DNA of 53,864 bases from Chloroflexota bacterium (GTDB lineage: Bacteria > Chloroflexota > UBA6077 > JACCZL01). The translations under genes and the position numbers were made by a program. Shown here one piece after another: positions 1 to 10,086 of this stretch. The stretch covers positions 1-53,864 of the forward strand of contig JADLFM010000097.1 of NCBI GenBank assembly GCA_020845495.1, in the 5' to 3' direction. Positions within the stretch are counted from its first letter, which is position 1, and every line of letters starts with the position of its first letter. The notes under the pieces were generated by a model. That model saw only the letters and a list, made by a program, of their open reading frames with translations. It did no database searches and was not told the DNA's origin.

Positions 1-96
1 CTCAAGCGCCCCGGCATGCGCTGGTCCGTCACCGGCGCACGCGCTGTCCTTGCCCTCCGAGCTCGCGACCGCTCCGGTCGACCGCTCGCCGCCTGA
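1..96 (+). CDS. C-terminal tail of a transposase (partial)
   Basis: The first 31 codons form an open frame that enters from the left edge and ends at TGA 94-96. The fragment contains KRPGMRWSVTGARAVLALRA. A GMRWS..GA.A.L.LRA signature is what I recall from the C-termini of DDE transposases of the ISKra4/UPF0236 kind. Only the tail is visible, so family and completeness cannot be settled. If correct, an insertion sequence ends within the next ~100 bases and the promoter-like site at 144-172 lies just outside it. Confidence 0.45.
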   Translation, partial: LKRPGMRWSVTGARAVLALRARDRSGRPLAA

Positions 97-143
97 CTGC
101 CTCGATTACAGACCTGAGTCACACCCCGCTGACCCGAAAATTG

Positions 144-172
144 TTGACGCCTGGGCCAGCGTCTCGTATGGT
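144..172 (+). promoter_or_regulatory. Sigma-70-type promoter
   Basis: TTGACG (144-149) and TATGGT (167-172) are separated by exactly 17 bases. This is one of the best matches to a housekeeping promoter in the window. It faces the phytase-like gene and would give a leader of about 225 nt. It may belong to the gene or be an outward promoter brought by the adjacent insertion sequence. The remainder of 97-402 contains no credible gene. Confidence 0.5.
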
Positions 173-402
173 GGAGGGCTACCCAACAGCGCCACGGTGC
201 GACGCGGGCGGCGCTCGGGATCGATATCTCGGGAATGGCTCTCAGGTCTGGCTCTCGTACGAGAGCATCAGCGACGCCAGGCGCCACGGCGGGCATCCGG
301 GGACGCGGGCGGAAGAAGACGGGGTACACTCCGGTGTCGATCGACGACGTGCCTGCGCCTCGGGGAGGCCAGGCAACCCGGCCCGCTCTGCGCGGGTTCG
401 CC

Positions 403-2238
403 ATGCCTCGCCTCATGGTGGGAGCGCTCGTGCTGCTGGCGCTCCTGGTGACGCCGTTCGCCGTCGCGCAGGTAGGTGAGACGGACAGGCCGCCCGATCT
501 GCACTCGATCGTCCTGCCCCCCGACGACCTGCCGGGCTTCTCGCTCGACGACGCGCGCACCGCCAGCCAGGACTTGCCGGACGGTACTGGCCTCTACGAT
601 GTCACCTACGTCCGCGACGGCGTTCCAAGCGAGGTCCGGATGGCGGCCGCCCGGACCCGCTCCGGCGTGGAAAGCGCACGCTCGCTGGTGGGCACTCGCG
701 ATGCGCTCCTGGCGAGCGGCTGGACGACCCGCCCAGTGCCTCCACTCGGCGACGAGGCGCTCGGCTTCCAGCAGCAGACGGGTGACACCGCGAGCTATGG
801 CTACGTGTTTCGCAACGGCCGCCACGTCATTGGTGCGTTCGTGACCGGCGTCCCCGCCACAGTCTCCACCGACGACACGATCGGCTATGCGGTGCGGATG
901 TCGACGCGCCTCGACAGCGCCCTGGCCGAAAATCCTCTCCCCGACCCGAACCCGGCGCCTGTTGCAGCATCGGCCGATCCGAGCGACGTCGGCCAGACCA
1001 CGGCAGGTCAGCCAGCGCTGAGCGCCCCGACCATCATCGCGGACGTAACGCTTGCCGACGCCCCCGAGCTCTCGTCCGGGTTCAAGCTTGGAGGGTTCTC
1101 GGGGCTCGTGGCGCTCGACCGATCCGGACTTTCGTTTGTGACGGTGACGGATCGCGGCCCGAACGGCGAGATCAAGGTGAACGGCAACAAGGTCGCGGTT
1201 TTCCCGCTCCCTACTTACACCCCCCGCATCGTGCAGTTGCGCCTCGACGGCAGCCAGATGCATGTCACAGACACGGCCCTGCTCCGTCTTCCGGAGGGCA
1301 GCACCGATCCAGTCACGGGCACGCGTGACGTCACCGGCCTGCCCACCTCCGATACCGACGAGCCGGCCTATTCCCCGGACGGCAAGCACCACTATCCAAA
1401 CGACCCGAATGGCCTGGACACCGAGTCGCTAGCGATGGACCCACGCGACGGGAGCTACTGGATGGGCGACGAATACGGGCCGGGCATCGTCCACGTCGCC
1501 AGTGACGGCACGATCCTGATGCGCCTCGTACCGCGCGGCGCCGATCTGCGCGGATCCAGCGTGAGCGTCCGCCAGGTTCTGCCGGAGACGCTGACACGGA
1601 AGAAGGTGAACCGGGGTTTCGAGGGCATCGCACTCTCGCCGGACGGAAGCCGTCTCTTCGCGATCCTTCAAAGCCCCCTCTCCAATCCGGACAAGAAGGC
1701 TGGCGAGGCGTCGCGGAACATCCGACTGCTCGTGCTCGATACATCGAATGCGGCTGATCCGAAACCGATCGGCACCTACATCTACCAGACCCAGCCGTAT
1801 GACCAGGTCGGAGCCGCCGAGCAGGACGACGTCAAGATCGGCGATATGGCGGGCGTGAGCGCGACCCGTGTGCTGGTCGCCGAGCGAGACAGCACCGAGG
1901 GTGGTAACCACAAGAAGGTCTACCTCGTCGACCTCGCTCAGGCGACCGACGTGACCGGCCGCTCGTCGATCGGCGGGAGAACGCTCGAGCAGGCGTCGGA
2001 TGCCGATCTACGTCGAGCCGGCGTGACCGTCGCGGCCAAGAGCATGGTCGTCGATCTGGCACAACTCGGCTTTCGGCCCGACAAGCTCGAGGGGCTGGCG
2101 CTCGTCAACCCGACGACGATTGCCGTCGTCAACGACAACGACTTCGGTGTCGGCGCCATCGACAAGCAGGGCCGCGTAGTGCGGGAGGGCTATCCGCCCC
2201 GCCTAATCGTGGTCCGGGTGCCGCAGGCAATCCAGTAG
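403..2238 (+). CDS. Secreted esterase-like/phytase-like protein
   Basis: A 611-residue exported protein. Residues 1-23 form a signal peptide (MPRLMVGALVLLALL core, AVAQ cleavage region). Residues ~24-210 are an uncharacterised N-terminal region. From ~220 to the end is an 'esterase-like activity of phytase' beta-propeller fold, seen in DRGPNGE (~250), GFEGIALSPDG (~404), a Glu/Asp-rich GDEYGPG stretch and KLEGLALV (~560). The Glu/Asp-rich loops suggest Ca-dependent phosphoester chemistry outside the cell, but no substrate can be named. The frame stays open back to 235, but 403 is preferred because the signal peptide begins there. It stands alone, with a GC-rich palindrome after the stop. Confidence 0.8.
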   Translation: MPRLMVGALVLLALLVTPFAVAQVGETDRPPDLHSIVLPPDDLPGFSLDDARTASQDLPDGTGLYDVTYVRDGVPSEVRMAAARTRSGVESARSLVGTRDALLASGWTTRPVPPLGDEALGFQQQTGDTASYGYVFRNGRHVIGAFVTGVPATVSTDDTIGYAVRMSTRLDSALAENPLPDPNPAPVAASADPSDVGQTTAGQPALSAPTIIADVTLADAPELSSGFKLGGFSGLVALDRSGLSFVTVTDRGPNGEIKVNGNKVAVFPLPTYTPRIVQLRLDGSQMHVTDTALLRLPEGSTDPVTGTRDVTGLPTSDTDEPAYSPDGKHHYPNDPNGLDTESLAMDPRDGSYWMGDEYGPGIVHVASDGTILMRLVPRGADLRGSSVSVRQVLPETLTRKKVNRGFEGIALSPDGSRLFAILQSPLSNPDKKAGEASRNIRLLVLDTSNAADPKPIGTYIYQTQPYDQVGAAEQDDVKIGDMAGVSATRVLVAERDSTEGGNHKKVYLVDLAQATDVTGRSSIGGRTLEQASDADLRRAGVTVAAKSMVVDLAQLGFRPDKLEGLALVNPTTIAVVNDNDFGVGAIDKQGRVVREGYPPRLIVVRVPQAIQ

Positions 2239-2296
2239 GGACGACCACCTCTTACCTCGACTCCGGGAACTCCCGCACCCTTGGCCCCTCACCCTC

Positions 2297-2326
2297 GGCC
2301 CCTCGCCCGCGTGCGGGCGAGGGGCC
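2297..2326. terminator. GC-rich palindrome downstream of the phytase-like gene
   Basis: A perfect 14-bp inverted repeat, GGCCCCTCGCCCGC / GCGGGCGAGGGGCC, around the dinucleotide GT. It is preceded by CCCTCACCCT-like sequence. It has no T-tract but lies 59 bases after a stop codon. It belongs to a repeat family seen also near 7971, 25127, 33214 and 43680, so it may be a REP-like element acting as a transcript end. Confidence 0.55.
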
Positions 2327-2417
2327 CGCCGGTCGTCTGCGGTGGCATTTCGTGCGCCTGTAGCCCGATACTACGCCCCCCCTGGCATTCGCGCGTGGTT
2401 CGATCCCGGAGGTAGGC

Positions 2418-2798
2418 GTGGCGAGAGTGCTAATCGTGGAGGATGAGCCGGAGATTCTCGATCTGATCGGCGACGTGCTCGCCCTCGAAGGCTATGACGT
2501 CCATGCGTTGAAGCGTATCCCTTACGGCCTCGACCACATCCGGGCGCTGGCACCGGCAGCCATCGTCCTCGATCTCCGGTTGCCCGGCCTGGGCGGTATC
2601 GAGTTGCTGCGGCTGATCACAGCCGACCGGCAGCTTCGCTCCACCCCCATCGTGGTCTGTAGCGGCGCGGAGGATCTGACGCGCGCGCATGCGGCCGAGT
2701 TCGCCGTCCTTGGGGTCGAGGTCGTCCATAAGCCGTTCGCACTCGAAGACCTCATCGGCAGCGTCCGGCGAGCCGTCCGGAGCCGGCGGCCGGCCTGA
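2418..2798 (+). CDS. Single-domain response regulator (receiver only)
   Basis: A 126-residue CheY-like receiver domain with no output domain. The acidic pocket is E8/D9, the phosphoacceptor is D52 (VLDLRLPG), the switch Ser is S82 and the conserved Lys is K105 followed by Pro (HKPF). It starts at GTG 2418, behind a GGAGGTAGGC ribosome-binding site. No histidine kinase is nearby, so the partner must be encoded elsewhere. The protein probably acts by protein-protein contact or as a phosphorelay intermediate. Confidence 0.9.
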   Translation: MARVLIVEDEPEILDLIGDVLALEGYDVHALKRIPYGLDHIRALAPAAIVLDLRLPGLGGIELLRLITADRQLRSTPIVVCSGAEDLTRAHAAEFAVLGVEVVHKPFALEDLIGSVRRAVRSRRPA

Positions 2799-2964
2799 CG
2801 GCGTGCCTCGGAGAGCTACGGCCGATCCCATGCCCGATAGGATCGGTCTGCTGGATGCCGCTGCGTCGGCTGCCAGGTCTCACGAAAGCGGGGCTGTACG
2901 TCGAATTTGCCCGATCTGCCCAGATTCACTGCCTGAGGAGGGAATCTTTCGTCCCTCTCACACG

Positions 2965-3167
2965 TTATACTGATGGCGGCGGGGATACCCTCCCGCCATG
3001 GCCGAATCCTCTCGGACGACGATGACGTGCGCGTCGGGAGGAGCGGGGGAACCACCACGGGCGAGTGGCGCATCGGCGCCTAGGGCAACCCTTTCCGTCC
3101 GAGCCCATTGCTCACCTCGTAGGCCTGCGAAGGGGCTAGCTCAACAGCGGTTGGGCCGGCGTTTTTT
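2965..3167 (+). promoter_or_regulatory. Structured leader upstream of the MFS gene
   Basis: The 409-base gap 2799-3207 holds no convincing gene but a series of possible RNA hairpins. A TATACT -10-like box lies at 2966-2971. It is followed by ATGGCGG/CCGCCAT (2973-2979/2993-2999, extended inward by GGG/CCC), then CCAC/GTGG (3052-3055/3065-3068), GGCGC/GCGCC (3067-3071/3076-3080) and AGGG/CCCT (3082-3085/3089-3092). A final hairpin GCTCAAC/GTTGGGC (3139-3145/3150-3156) is followed five bases later by six T (3162-3167). The final hairpin plus T-run looks like a weak attenuator ahead of a transporter. I could not match it to a known riboswitch class. Confidence 0.35.
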
Positions 3168-3207
3168 GTGGGCCGAAGATCGTGAGGGATGGGGGTTCCC
3201 AGACTCT

Positions 3208-4884
3208 ATGATGCGTTCAATCGCGGCATTCTCGGCGCAGCAGCGTACGAGTACTGCCGACACCGACCGTCGCCGCAACCTGCTTGCGGTGAGTGTGGCC
3301 TCATTTCTGGCCTCGGTCGGCTTCATGGTGGTAATGCCGGTTCTGCCTGGCCTCATCCGTGAGGTCACAGGTGACGACCCGGCTGCCGCCGGTCTCTGGC
3401 TCGGGCTGGCCATCAGCGTCTCGCCCCTGTTGACAGCCCTGACCGGGCCGATCTGGGCGGCGCTCGGCGAGCGCTACGGGCGCAAGTCGATGATCCAGCG
3501 CTCGCTGCTGTGTATCGGTATTGGGATCGGGCTGATGGCGCTCGCGGCCTCGCCCATCCACGTCGTAGGCCTGCGGGCCATTATTGGCGGGCTGGGCGGC
3601 GTCTCGGTAGCGGCGCTGGCCGCGATCACCGCGACGACGCCCCGCCGAGACCTCGGCCCGGCAGTCGGGGTACTCCAGGCGGCCCAGACGGCCGGCTCGA
3701 TGTTTGGGCCGCTCCTGGGCGGGCTGCTCGGTGCGTTGGTCGGGATGCGCGAGTCATTCGTGCTCGCCGCGGTCATCTTCATCGTGGCGATTGGCCTGGT
3801 TCAGTGGTTGTACCGCGAAGTACCGCCGCTCGAGGAGACGTCGGCGCGCTCGGGCCGCGAGCCCGGCCGGGCCGCGAGTGCGCTCGGGACAGGCGTCGTC
3901 GTCGCGCTGCTGGCCGCATTCATCCTTCAGTTCGTCGAGGGGACGTTCGTCGTGCTGATGCCGCTCGAGCTCGAACGGCTTGGCGTTGACGCGGACGCGC
4001 TCCCTACCATCTATGGAATCGGGCTCTCCGTCACCTACCTGGCGGCGACCGTCGCGGCGGCCGCGGGCGGGCGGCTGTCCGGCCGCTGGTCCCCGACCAC
4101 GCTGATGCGCGGCACGCTGCTCGTCGGCGTTGGGCTGCTCCTGCCGTTGACACTGGTCTCAGCGTGGTGGCATTTCGTGGGGCTGCGGGTGCTCCTGGCG
4201 CTCGTGGTGGGGGCCGGCCCGACCCTTGCCTATGCGGCAGCGGCGGCGGCTGCATCTCCCGAGCGGCGCGCACACGTGGTGAGCCTGGCGTCGAGTGCAG
4301 GTATCCTCGGCTGGGCCGCGAGCCCGCTGACGGCCGGCGCGCTCATCCAATACAGCTCGGCACTGCTGCTGGTCATCAACGCAGCCCTGTATGTGGTGCT
4401 GGCGCTCGTGCTACTCGCGTACGATCGCGGCCTGCTCGATCGCCTGTCACTCAGGCTGCCGGCCTGGCCGCATGCCCTGAGCGTTCGGCCGGTCCTTCGC
4501 CCGAGCCTGGCCGGACCGCGTGGATGGCTGAACCGGCTTCCGTACCCGATGGCGGTGGCGGGCACACTCGTCCGGCGGCCGGCCCAGCGATACTCAGTGG
4601 GCGAGGTCGTGCGCGCGCTACGAGGCGCCTCCAGTGGGAAGCGCACGGAGGCGATCCTCGACGTCGCTGCCGAACCGGCACGCTGGCTACCGTCTGAGCC
4701 GCGCCGAGCGTTCCGGGAGGTGCCCCGCTGCGTCGACCGGCTCCCGACGATCCTCTACTTGTACCGCAAGGGCGAGGATCCGGAGGCGATTGGCCGACGT
4801 CTGAGCCCGCTTGGAGGTCGCTGGCCCGTCGAACGAACGGTGGAGATCGCCGCGGACCTGATCGCGCGGCACCTGAACCGCTAG
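3208..4884 (+). CDS. MFS transporter with a cytosolic C-terminal extension
   Basis: A 558-residue major facilitator superfamily membrane protein. The first helix begins at about residue 27 (LLAVSVASFLASVGFMVV), and the loop 2-3 signature is visible as GERYGRKSM. The usual 12 helices end near residue 420 with LLAYDRG. About 130 mostly soluble residues follow (from SVRPVLRP to the end), which is longer than typical MFS tails and ends in a small predicted helical domain. I chose 3208 (ATG, followed by a second ATG) because upstream codons do not look like protein and contain the putative structured leader. Substrate is unknown; drug or small-molecule efflux is typical for this branch. Confidence 0.8.
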   Translation: MMRSIAAFSAQQRTSTADTDRRRNLLAVSVASFLASVGFMVVMPVLPGLIREVTGDDPAAAGLWLGLAISVSPLLTALTGPIWAALGERYGRKSMIQRSLLCIGIGIGLMALAASPIHVVGLRAIIGGLGGVSVAALAAITATTPRRDLGPAVGVLQAAQTAGSMFGPLLGGLLGALVGMRESFVLAAVIFIVAIGLVQWLYREVPPLEETSARSGREPGRAASALGTGVVVALLAAFILQFVEGTFVVLMPLELERLGVDADALPTIYGIGLSVTYLAATVAAAAGGRLSGRWSPTTLMRGTLLVGVGLLLPLTLVSAWWHFVGLRVLLALVVGAGPTLAYAAAAAAASPERRAHVVSLASSAGILGWAASPLTAGALIQYSSALLLVINAALYVVLALVLLAYDRGLLDRLSLRLPAWPHALSVRPVLRPSLAGPRGWLNRLPYPMAVAGTLVRRPAQRYSVGEVVRALRGASSGKRTEAILDVAAEPARWLPSEPRRAFREVPRCVDRLPTILYLYRKGEDPEAIGRRLSPLGGRWPVERTVEIAADLIARHLNR

Positions 4885-4926
4885 CCTGACCTGTTCACCG
4901 CACGGCCCGGCCTTCTCTCCAGGGAG

Positions 4927-4968
4927 AGGGCGCACGGGTAAGGGCGCACGGGTAAGGGCGCACGGGTG
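4927..4968. repeat. 14-bp tandem repeat, three units
   Basis: The unit AGGGCGCACGGGTA occurs at 4927-4940, 4941-4954 and 4955-4968 (last base changed). It lies just after a short palindrome (CTTCTCTCC/GGGAGAGG, ~4910-4929) and before the promoter of the dnaJ-hspR operon. The stretch 4885-5107 otherwise holds nothing I can assign. Confidence 0.7.
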
Positions 4969-5107
4969 AGGGTACTTCCAGTAGGTGACGGGGGTCACGG
5001 AAGCGCCCTCACCCACGGCGCTCACCGTTCCCACAGAGGGAGGAGAGCGTAGCCGCGCATGGCCCACGCAGCGCGGCGCGCGTAGCATGCCCGAACGCTC
5101 GCCAAGG

Positions 5108-5128
5108 CTTGACAATTATCTTATCAAG
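5108..5128. promoter_or_regulatory. HAIR-like HspR operator
   Basis: The inverted repeat CTTGA-N11-TCAAG spans exactly 21 bases. The HspR-associated inverted repeat (HAIR, CTTGAGT-N7-ACTCAAG) has the same length and outer half-sites. It overlaps the -35 box of the promoter for a dnaJ-like gene followed directly by hspR. This is the arrangement expected for heat-shock autoregulation: HspR binds and blocks RNA polymerase until heat or unfolded protein titrates its chaperone co-repressor. Confidence 0.75.
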
Positions 5129-5138
5129 GTTCTAGAAT
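5109..5138 (+). promoter_or_regulatory. Promoter of the dnaJ-hspR operon
   Basis: Consensus TTGACA (5109-5114) is followed after 18 bases by TAGAAT (5133-5138). The -35 box is embedded in the left arm of the HAIR-like operator, so repressor binding would directly exclude sigma factor. The expected leader is about 45 nt. Confidence 0.7.
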
Positions 5139-5189
5139 TCAGGGTAGCAGCATCCTGCCCTCTAGCTGTGGGCAGCACGGTGAGGCCGC

Positions 5190-6227
5190 ATGGCGACACA
5201 CGATTACTACCAGCTCCTCGGCGTAGCTCGGTCGGCCTCCGAAAAAGAGATCCGACAGGCGTACCGCAAGCTCGCCAGGAAATACCATCCCGATCTGAAT
5301 CCGAACGACAAGCAAGCTGAAACGAAGTTCAAGGAGATCGGGCAAGCGTACGAGGTTCTGTCAGACGCTGAGAAGCGCAAGCTGTACGACCGCTGGGGGC
5401 CGGACTTCGAGAAGTACGAGGCGGCGCGCAAGGCTGGCGCGACGGCCGGCGGTAGCGGCGGCTTCCCACCCGGCGGCTTCCCACCCGGCGGCTTCCCACC
5501 CGGCGGCTTCCCACCCGGCGGATTCCCACCCGGCGGATTCACGCCCGGCGGCTTCACCTGGACCAGTGGCGGCGGGCCGGGCGGCGGCTTCGGCGGCGGC
5601 GACCACACCGGTACCGTCGACGACGAGGTGCTCGGCGGCCTGTTCGAGCAGATCCTCGGCGGGACGCGTGCCGGCGGGCGACGAGGCGGCCGGGTCCGTG
5701 GCGAGGACTACGAGCATCCGATCAGCCTGTCGCTCGAAGACGCGTTCAACGGGACGACGCGCCGGATCCAAATGACCTCGCCAGATGGCGCGTCCCAGAC
5801 GCTCGAAGTCAAGGTACCGGCCGGCGTCGTCGACGGCCAGCGTATCCGGATCGCCGGCAAGGGTGGCCCGGGCTTCAACGGCGGGGCCTCCGGCGACCTG
5901 TTCCTTATCGTGGCCATCGCTCCGCACCCCCGCTTCCGCCGCGAGGGCGACAACCTGTCCGTCACGGTCGACGTACCGCTCTACACGGCTGTGCTCGGCG
6001 GCGAGGTGTTCGTTCCGACCCTCAAAGGGACGCGCCTCGCGCTGAAGATTGGTCCGGAAACACAGAATGGGCAGCGGATCCGGCTGGCCGGTCAAGGCAT
6101 GACGCGAGCGAATGGGACGCGCGGCGATCTGGTGGCTGAAGTCAGCGTCGCACTGCCCACCCAGTTGACTGAACGAGAGCACGGCCTTTTTGAAGAGCTA
6201 GCCGCTCTGCGAGCAACCCCCTCATGA
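5190..6227 (+). CDS. dnaJ: DnaJ/CbpA-type J-domain chaperone
   Basis: A 345-residue Hsp40 co-chaperone that stimulates the DnaK ATPase. Residues 4-70 are the J domain with the essential HPD motif at 33-35. Residues ~88-145 are a Gly/Phe linker dominated by GGFPP repeats. The C-terminal substrate-binding domains follow from ~165 ([15 protein letters not shown]). There is no CxxCxGxG zinc finger, so this is the class II (CbpA-like) type. hspR overlaps its stop by four bases (ATGA), so the two are translationally coupled. No dnaK or grpE is in the window. Confidence 0.93.
   Translation: MATHDYYQLLGVARSASEKEIRQAYRKLARKYHPDLNPNDKQAETKFKEIGQAYEVLSDAEKRKLYDRWGPDFEKYEAARKAGATAGGSGGFPPGGFPPGGFPPGGFPPGGFPPGGFTPGGFTWTSGGGPGGGFGGGDHTGTVDDEVLGGLFEQILGGTRAGGRRGGRVRGEDYEHPISLSLEDAFNGTTRRIQMTSPDGASQTLEVKVPAGVVDGQRIRIAGKGGPGFNGGASGDLFLIVAIAPHPRFRREGDNLSVTVDVPLYTAVLGGEVFVPTLKGTRLALKIGPETQNGQRIRLAGQGMTRANGTRGDLVAEVSVALPTQLTEREHGLFEELAALRATPS
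5457..5546 (+). repeat. 15-bp tandem repeat encoding GGFPP units
   Basis: Six consecutive 15-base units (consensus GGCGGCTTCCCACCC) lie inside the dnaJ-like gene; a degenerate seventh follows. Each unit adds five residues (GGFPP) to the Gly/Phe linker without changing frame. The first four units are identical, so copy number has probably changed recently and may vary between strains. Confidence 0.9.
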
Positions 6228-6568
6228 ATACAGCATCAGACTCCCAGCACGATCTGGCGTGCTTCGTCATCAGCGTCGCGGCGCGCCTCCTCAACGTCCA
6301 TCCCCAGACCCTCCGCTATTACGAACGGGCGGGGCTGATTTCGCCGTCTCGTTCGCGCGGTAATATCCGTCTGTACTCGGCGCGCGACATTGAGCGGGCG
6401 CAACAGATCAAGCGCCTGATCGAAGACCTCGGCGTCAACCTGGCCGGCGTCGACGTGATCATTCGCCTGACGGATCGGATCCGTGATATGGAACGCGAGA
6501 TCGGTGAGCTACGCGGCGAGCTCGAGCGCTCCCGGACAGCGGCCCCGCCGAGGAAGGCCATCCTCTAA
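6224..6568 (+). CDS. hspR: HspR, MerR-family heat-shock repressor
   Basis: A 114-residue DNA-binding repressor. The MerR helix-turn-helix starts at about residue 13 ([20 protein letters not shown]), with the wing at [12 protein letters not shown] coiled-coil dimerisation helix ([18 protein letters not shown]) occupies the C-terminus. The short length without an effector domain and the dnaJ context identify HspR. It overlaps dnaJ by ATGA and is expected to repress its own operon through the 5108-5128 operator. Confidence 0.93.
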   Translation: MNTASDSQHDLACFVISVAARLLNVHPQTLRYYERAGLISPSRSRGNIRLYSARDIERAQQIKRLIEDLGVNLAGVDVIIRLTDRIRDMEREIGELRGELERSRTAAPPRKAIL

Positions 6569-6777
6569 CGCCCTCGTCCCCCGCGGTATGAGCCGAATTT
6601 TCGATCTTCCGTGGTATCCTATGTCGCGATATCCTGGCGCCGTTCGGCTGTCGGTAGTCGCCGTCTCATCGTCCTGGCGCCTCGAAGGCCCGCGCTCGTG
6701 CTGGCCCGCTGAGCCACGCTCGACCACAACGAAGACGGCGGCCACGACGGTGGCGGCGTCCACTACGCGGAGCGACG

Positions 6778-7299
6778 ATGGCCGAGGAATTGTTTCAGGC
6801 GCCGGATGACCTGTCCGAAGCGGATCGGCGGCTGTTCGCGTCGATCAGAAAGACCCTTTGGGAGTATGAGCCGCTGCGCGCGTCCCGGCCACAGCTCCAG
6901 ATCGACGTGCGTGAGGGGCGAGTATCGCTGAGCGGACGGGTGCGGACCTCGGCGCTCAAGGAGATTGCCGAGTACTCGTTGCTCCACCTGCCCGGCATCC
7001 GAGCCGTGCGAAACGATCTTCTGGACGATCCGGAGGTCGTACGCGCCGTCGCCGATGCCTTCGGCGCCGACCCTGAGCTCGGGCCGTCCTGTTTGCGCGT
7101 CGACTCACGCTACGGCGAGGTGAGGCTGACCGGCAACGTGCTGACCAAAGCGCTCGAAGCGCGCGCCATCGAGATTGCGAGTAACGTGCCGCTCGTCGCG
7201 TCAGTGCGCAGCCTCCTGGTCGTCGGGCTTCCGCCCGAGGCTGCGGACGCCGACCCGTCGATCGCGATGCCGACGTCCATTGGAGACGGCCACGGATGA
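6778..7299 (+). CDS. BON-domain protein
   Basis: A 173-residue protein with two BON modules. The first is at ~20-85 (LQIDVREGRVSLSGRVR ... LPGIRAVRNDLL) and the second at ~90-155 (LRVDSRYGEVRLTGNVLT ... VPLVASVRSLLVV). BON domains bind phospholipid or other ligands and are often periplasmic, but no signal peptide is seen, so this copy appears cytosolic. It overlaps the next gene by ATGA, which implies co-translation with the DUF3105 membrane protein and perhaps a shared envelope role. Confidence 0.8.
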   Translation: MAEELFQAPDDLSEADRRLFASIRKTLWEYEPLRASRPQLQIDVREGRVSLSGRVRTSALKEIAEYSLLHLPGIRAVRNDLLDDPEVVRAVADAFGADPELGPSCLRVDSRYGEVRLTGNVLTKALEARAIEIASNVPLVASVRSLLVVGLPPEAADADPSIAMPTSIGDGHG

Positions 7300-7943
7300 G
7301 CATGGGCGCCGGTGCTGACTCAACCAAGCGGGAGAAGCGGCTCGCGGCGCGCGACGAGCGCAAGCGGCGGGCGGCGGCAGCACAGCAGCGGGCACGGATT
7401 CGTCAGGTCATCCTGCTGACCGTGCTCGCGATGCTGCTCGTGGCGGTGGTCGTCGTGGCCGCGCTGACGTCCTTCTTCGGGCTGATGGCGCCGTCCATCG
7501 GCCAGGCGATGCCCATTCAAGGCGCCGACCATGTCGCGGACGGGACGGTCATCACGTACGACACCCGTCCGCCGACCTCGGGGCCGCATTACGCATCCCC
7601 GCTGACGCGATTCGGGATGTACGATCAGGCGCCGCCCGCCGGTAACTGGGTCCACAACCTGGAGCACGGCGCAGTCGCCATTCTGTACAACTGCCCGAAC
7701 GGCTGCCCGGAGGTCGTGCAAGAGTTGCAGGATCTGTACCCGACGCTGCCGCTCGGACGGAATGCGCGCGGCGGCAACCCGCGCGTCGTGATCTTCCCGT
7801 ACACCGACATGGACACGAAGATCGCGGCGGTCGCCTGGGGATGGCGGCTCCAACTCGACGACTTCGACGCGGAGAAGCTGACCCAGTTCGTGCAGGCACG
7901 GATCGACCGCGGGCCAGAGTGTGTGAACTTTGCCTGCCCGTAG
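7296..7943 (+). CDS. DUF3105 membrane-anchored protein
   Basis: A 215-residue protein. Residues 1-35 are a charged cytosolic head rich in Arg/Lys/Ala. Residues ~36-62 form one membrane helix (VILLTVLAMLLVAVVVV). The rest is an extracytoplasmic DUF3105 domain with the family's conserved TSGPHYASP and WVHNLEHGAVAILYNC. The paired His residues and conserved Cys suggest metal binding, but the family's function is unknown to me. It is translationally coupled to the BON-domain gene. Confidence 0.85.
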   Translation: MSMGAGADSTKREKRLAARDERKRRAAAAQQRARIRQVILLTVLAMLLVAVVVVAALTSFFGLMAPSIGQAMPIQGADHVADGTVITYDTRPPTSGPHYASPLTRFGMYDQAPPAGNWVHNLEHGAVAILYNCPNGCPEVVQELQDLYPTLPLGRNARGGNPRVVIFPYTDMDTKIAAVAWGWRLQLDDFDAEKLTQFVQARIDRGPECVNFACP

Positions 7944-7970
7944 GCCCCGTAGGCATCCTGCCGCGGAAAC

Positions 7971-8022
7971 CCCTCACCCTCAGCCGCTCTCCCACGCGCG
8001 GGGGAGGGGTCGAGGGTGAGGG
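7971..8022. terminator. Bidirectional palindrome between convergent genes
   Basis: The outer arms CCCTCACCCT (7971-7980) and AGGGTGAGGG (8013-8022) enclose an imperfect inner hairpin (CTCTCCC...GGGGGAG). It lies between the DUF3105 gene and the convergent gyrB. It has the same style as the other GC-rich palindromes in the window and is placed to end transcripts from both sides. Confidence 0.6.
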
Positions 8023-8049
8023 CCCGAGGGTGAGCGCTTCCTCGCGAGG

Positions 8050-10086
<2,037 letters not shown>

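Noticed and set aside
268..1392. 374-codon minus-strand frame opposite the phytase-like gene
   Set aside because: The plus-strand frame has a signal peptide and family motifs; this one has no domain signature.
2390..2412. GGTTCGATCCC, resembling a tRNA T-loop
   Set aside because: The flanking bases do not form the 5-bp T stem and no acceptor or anticodon arms can be built around it.
3040..3125. Resemblance of GAGGAGCG...GAGCCC...GCTCACC to an S-adenosylhomocysteine riboswitch
   Set aside because: The conserved GCUGC and AACGGCGCUC core elements are missing, so only a generic structured leader is claimed.
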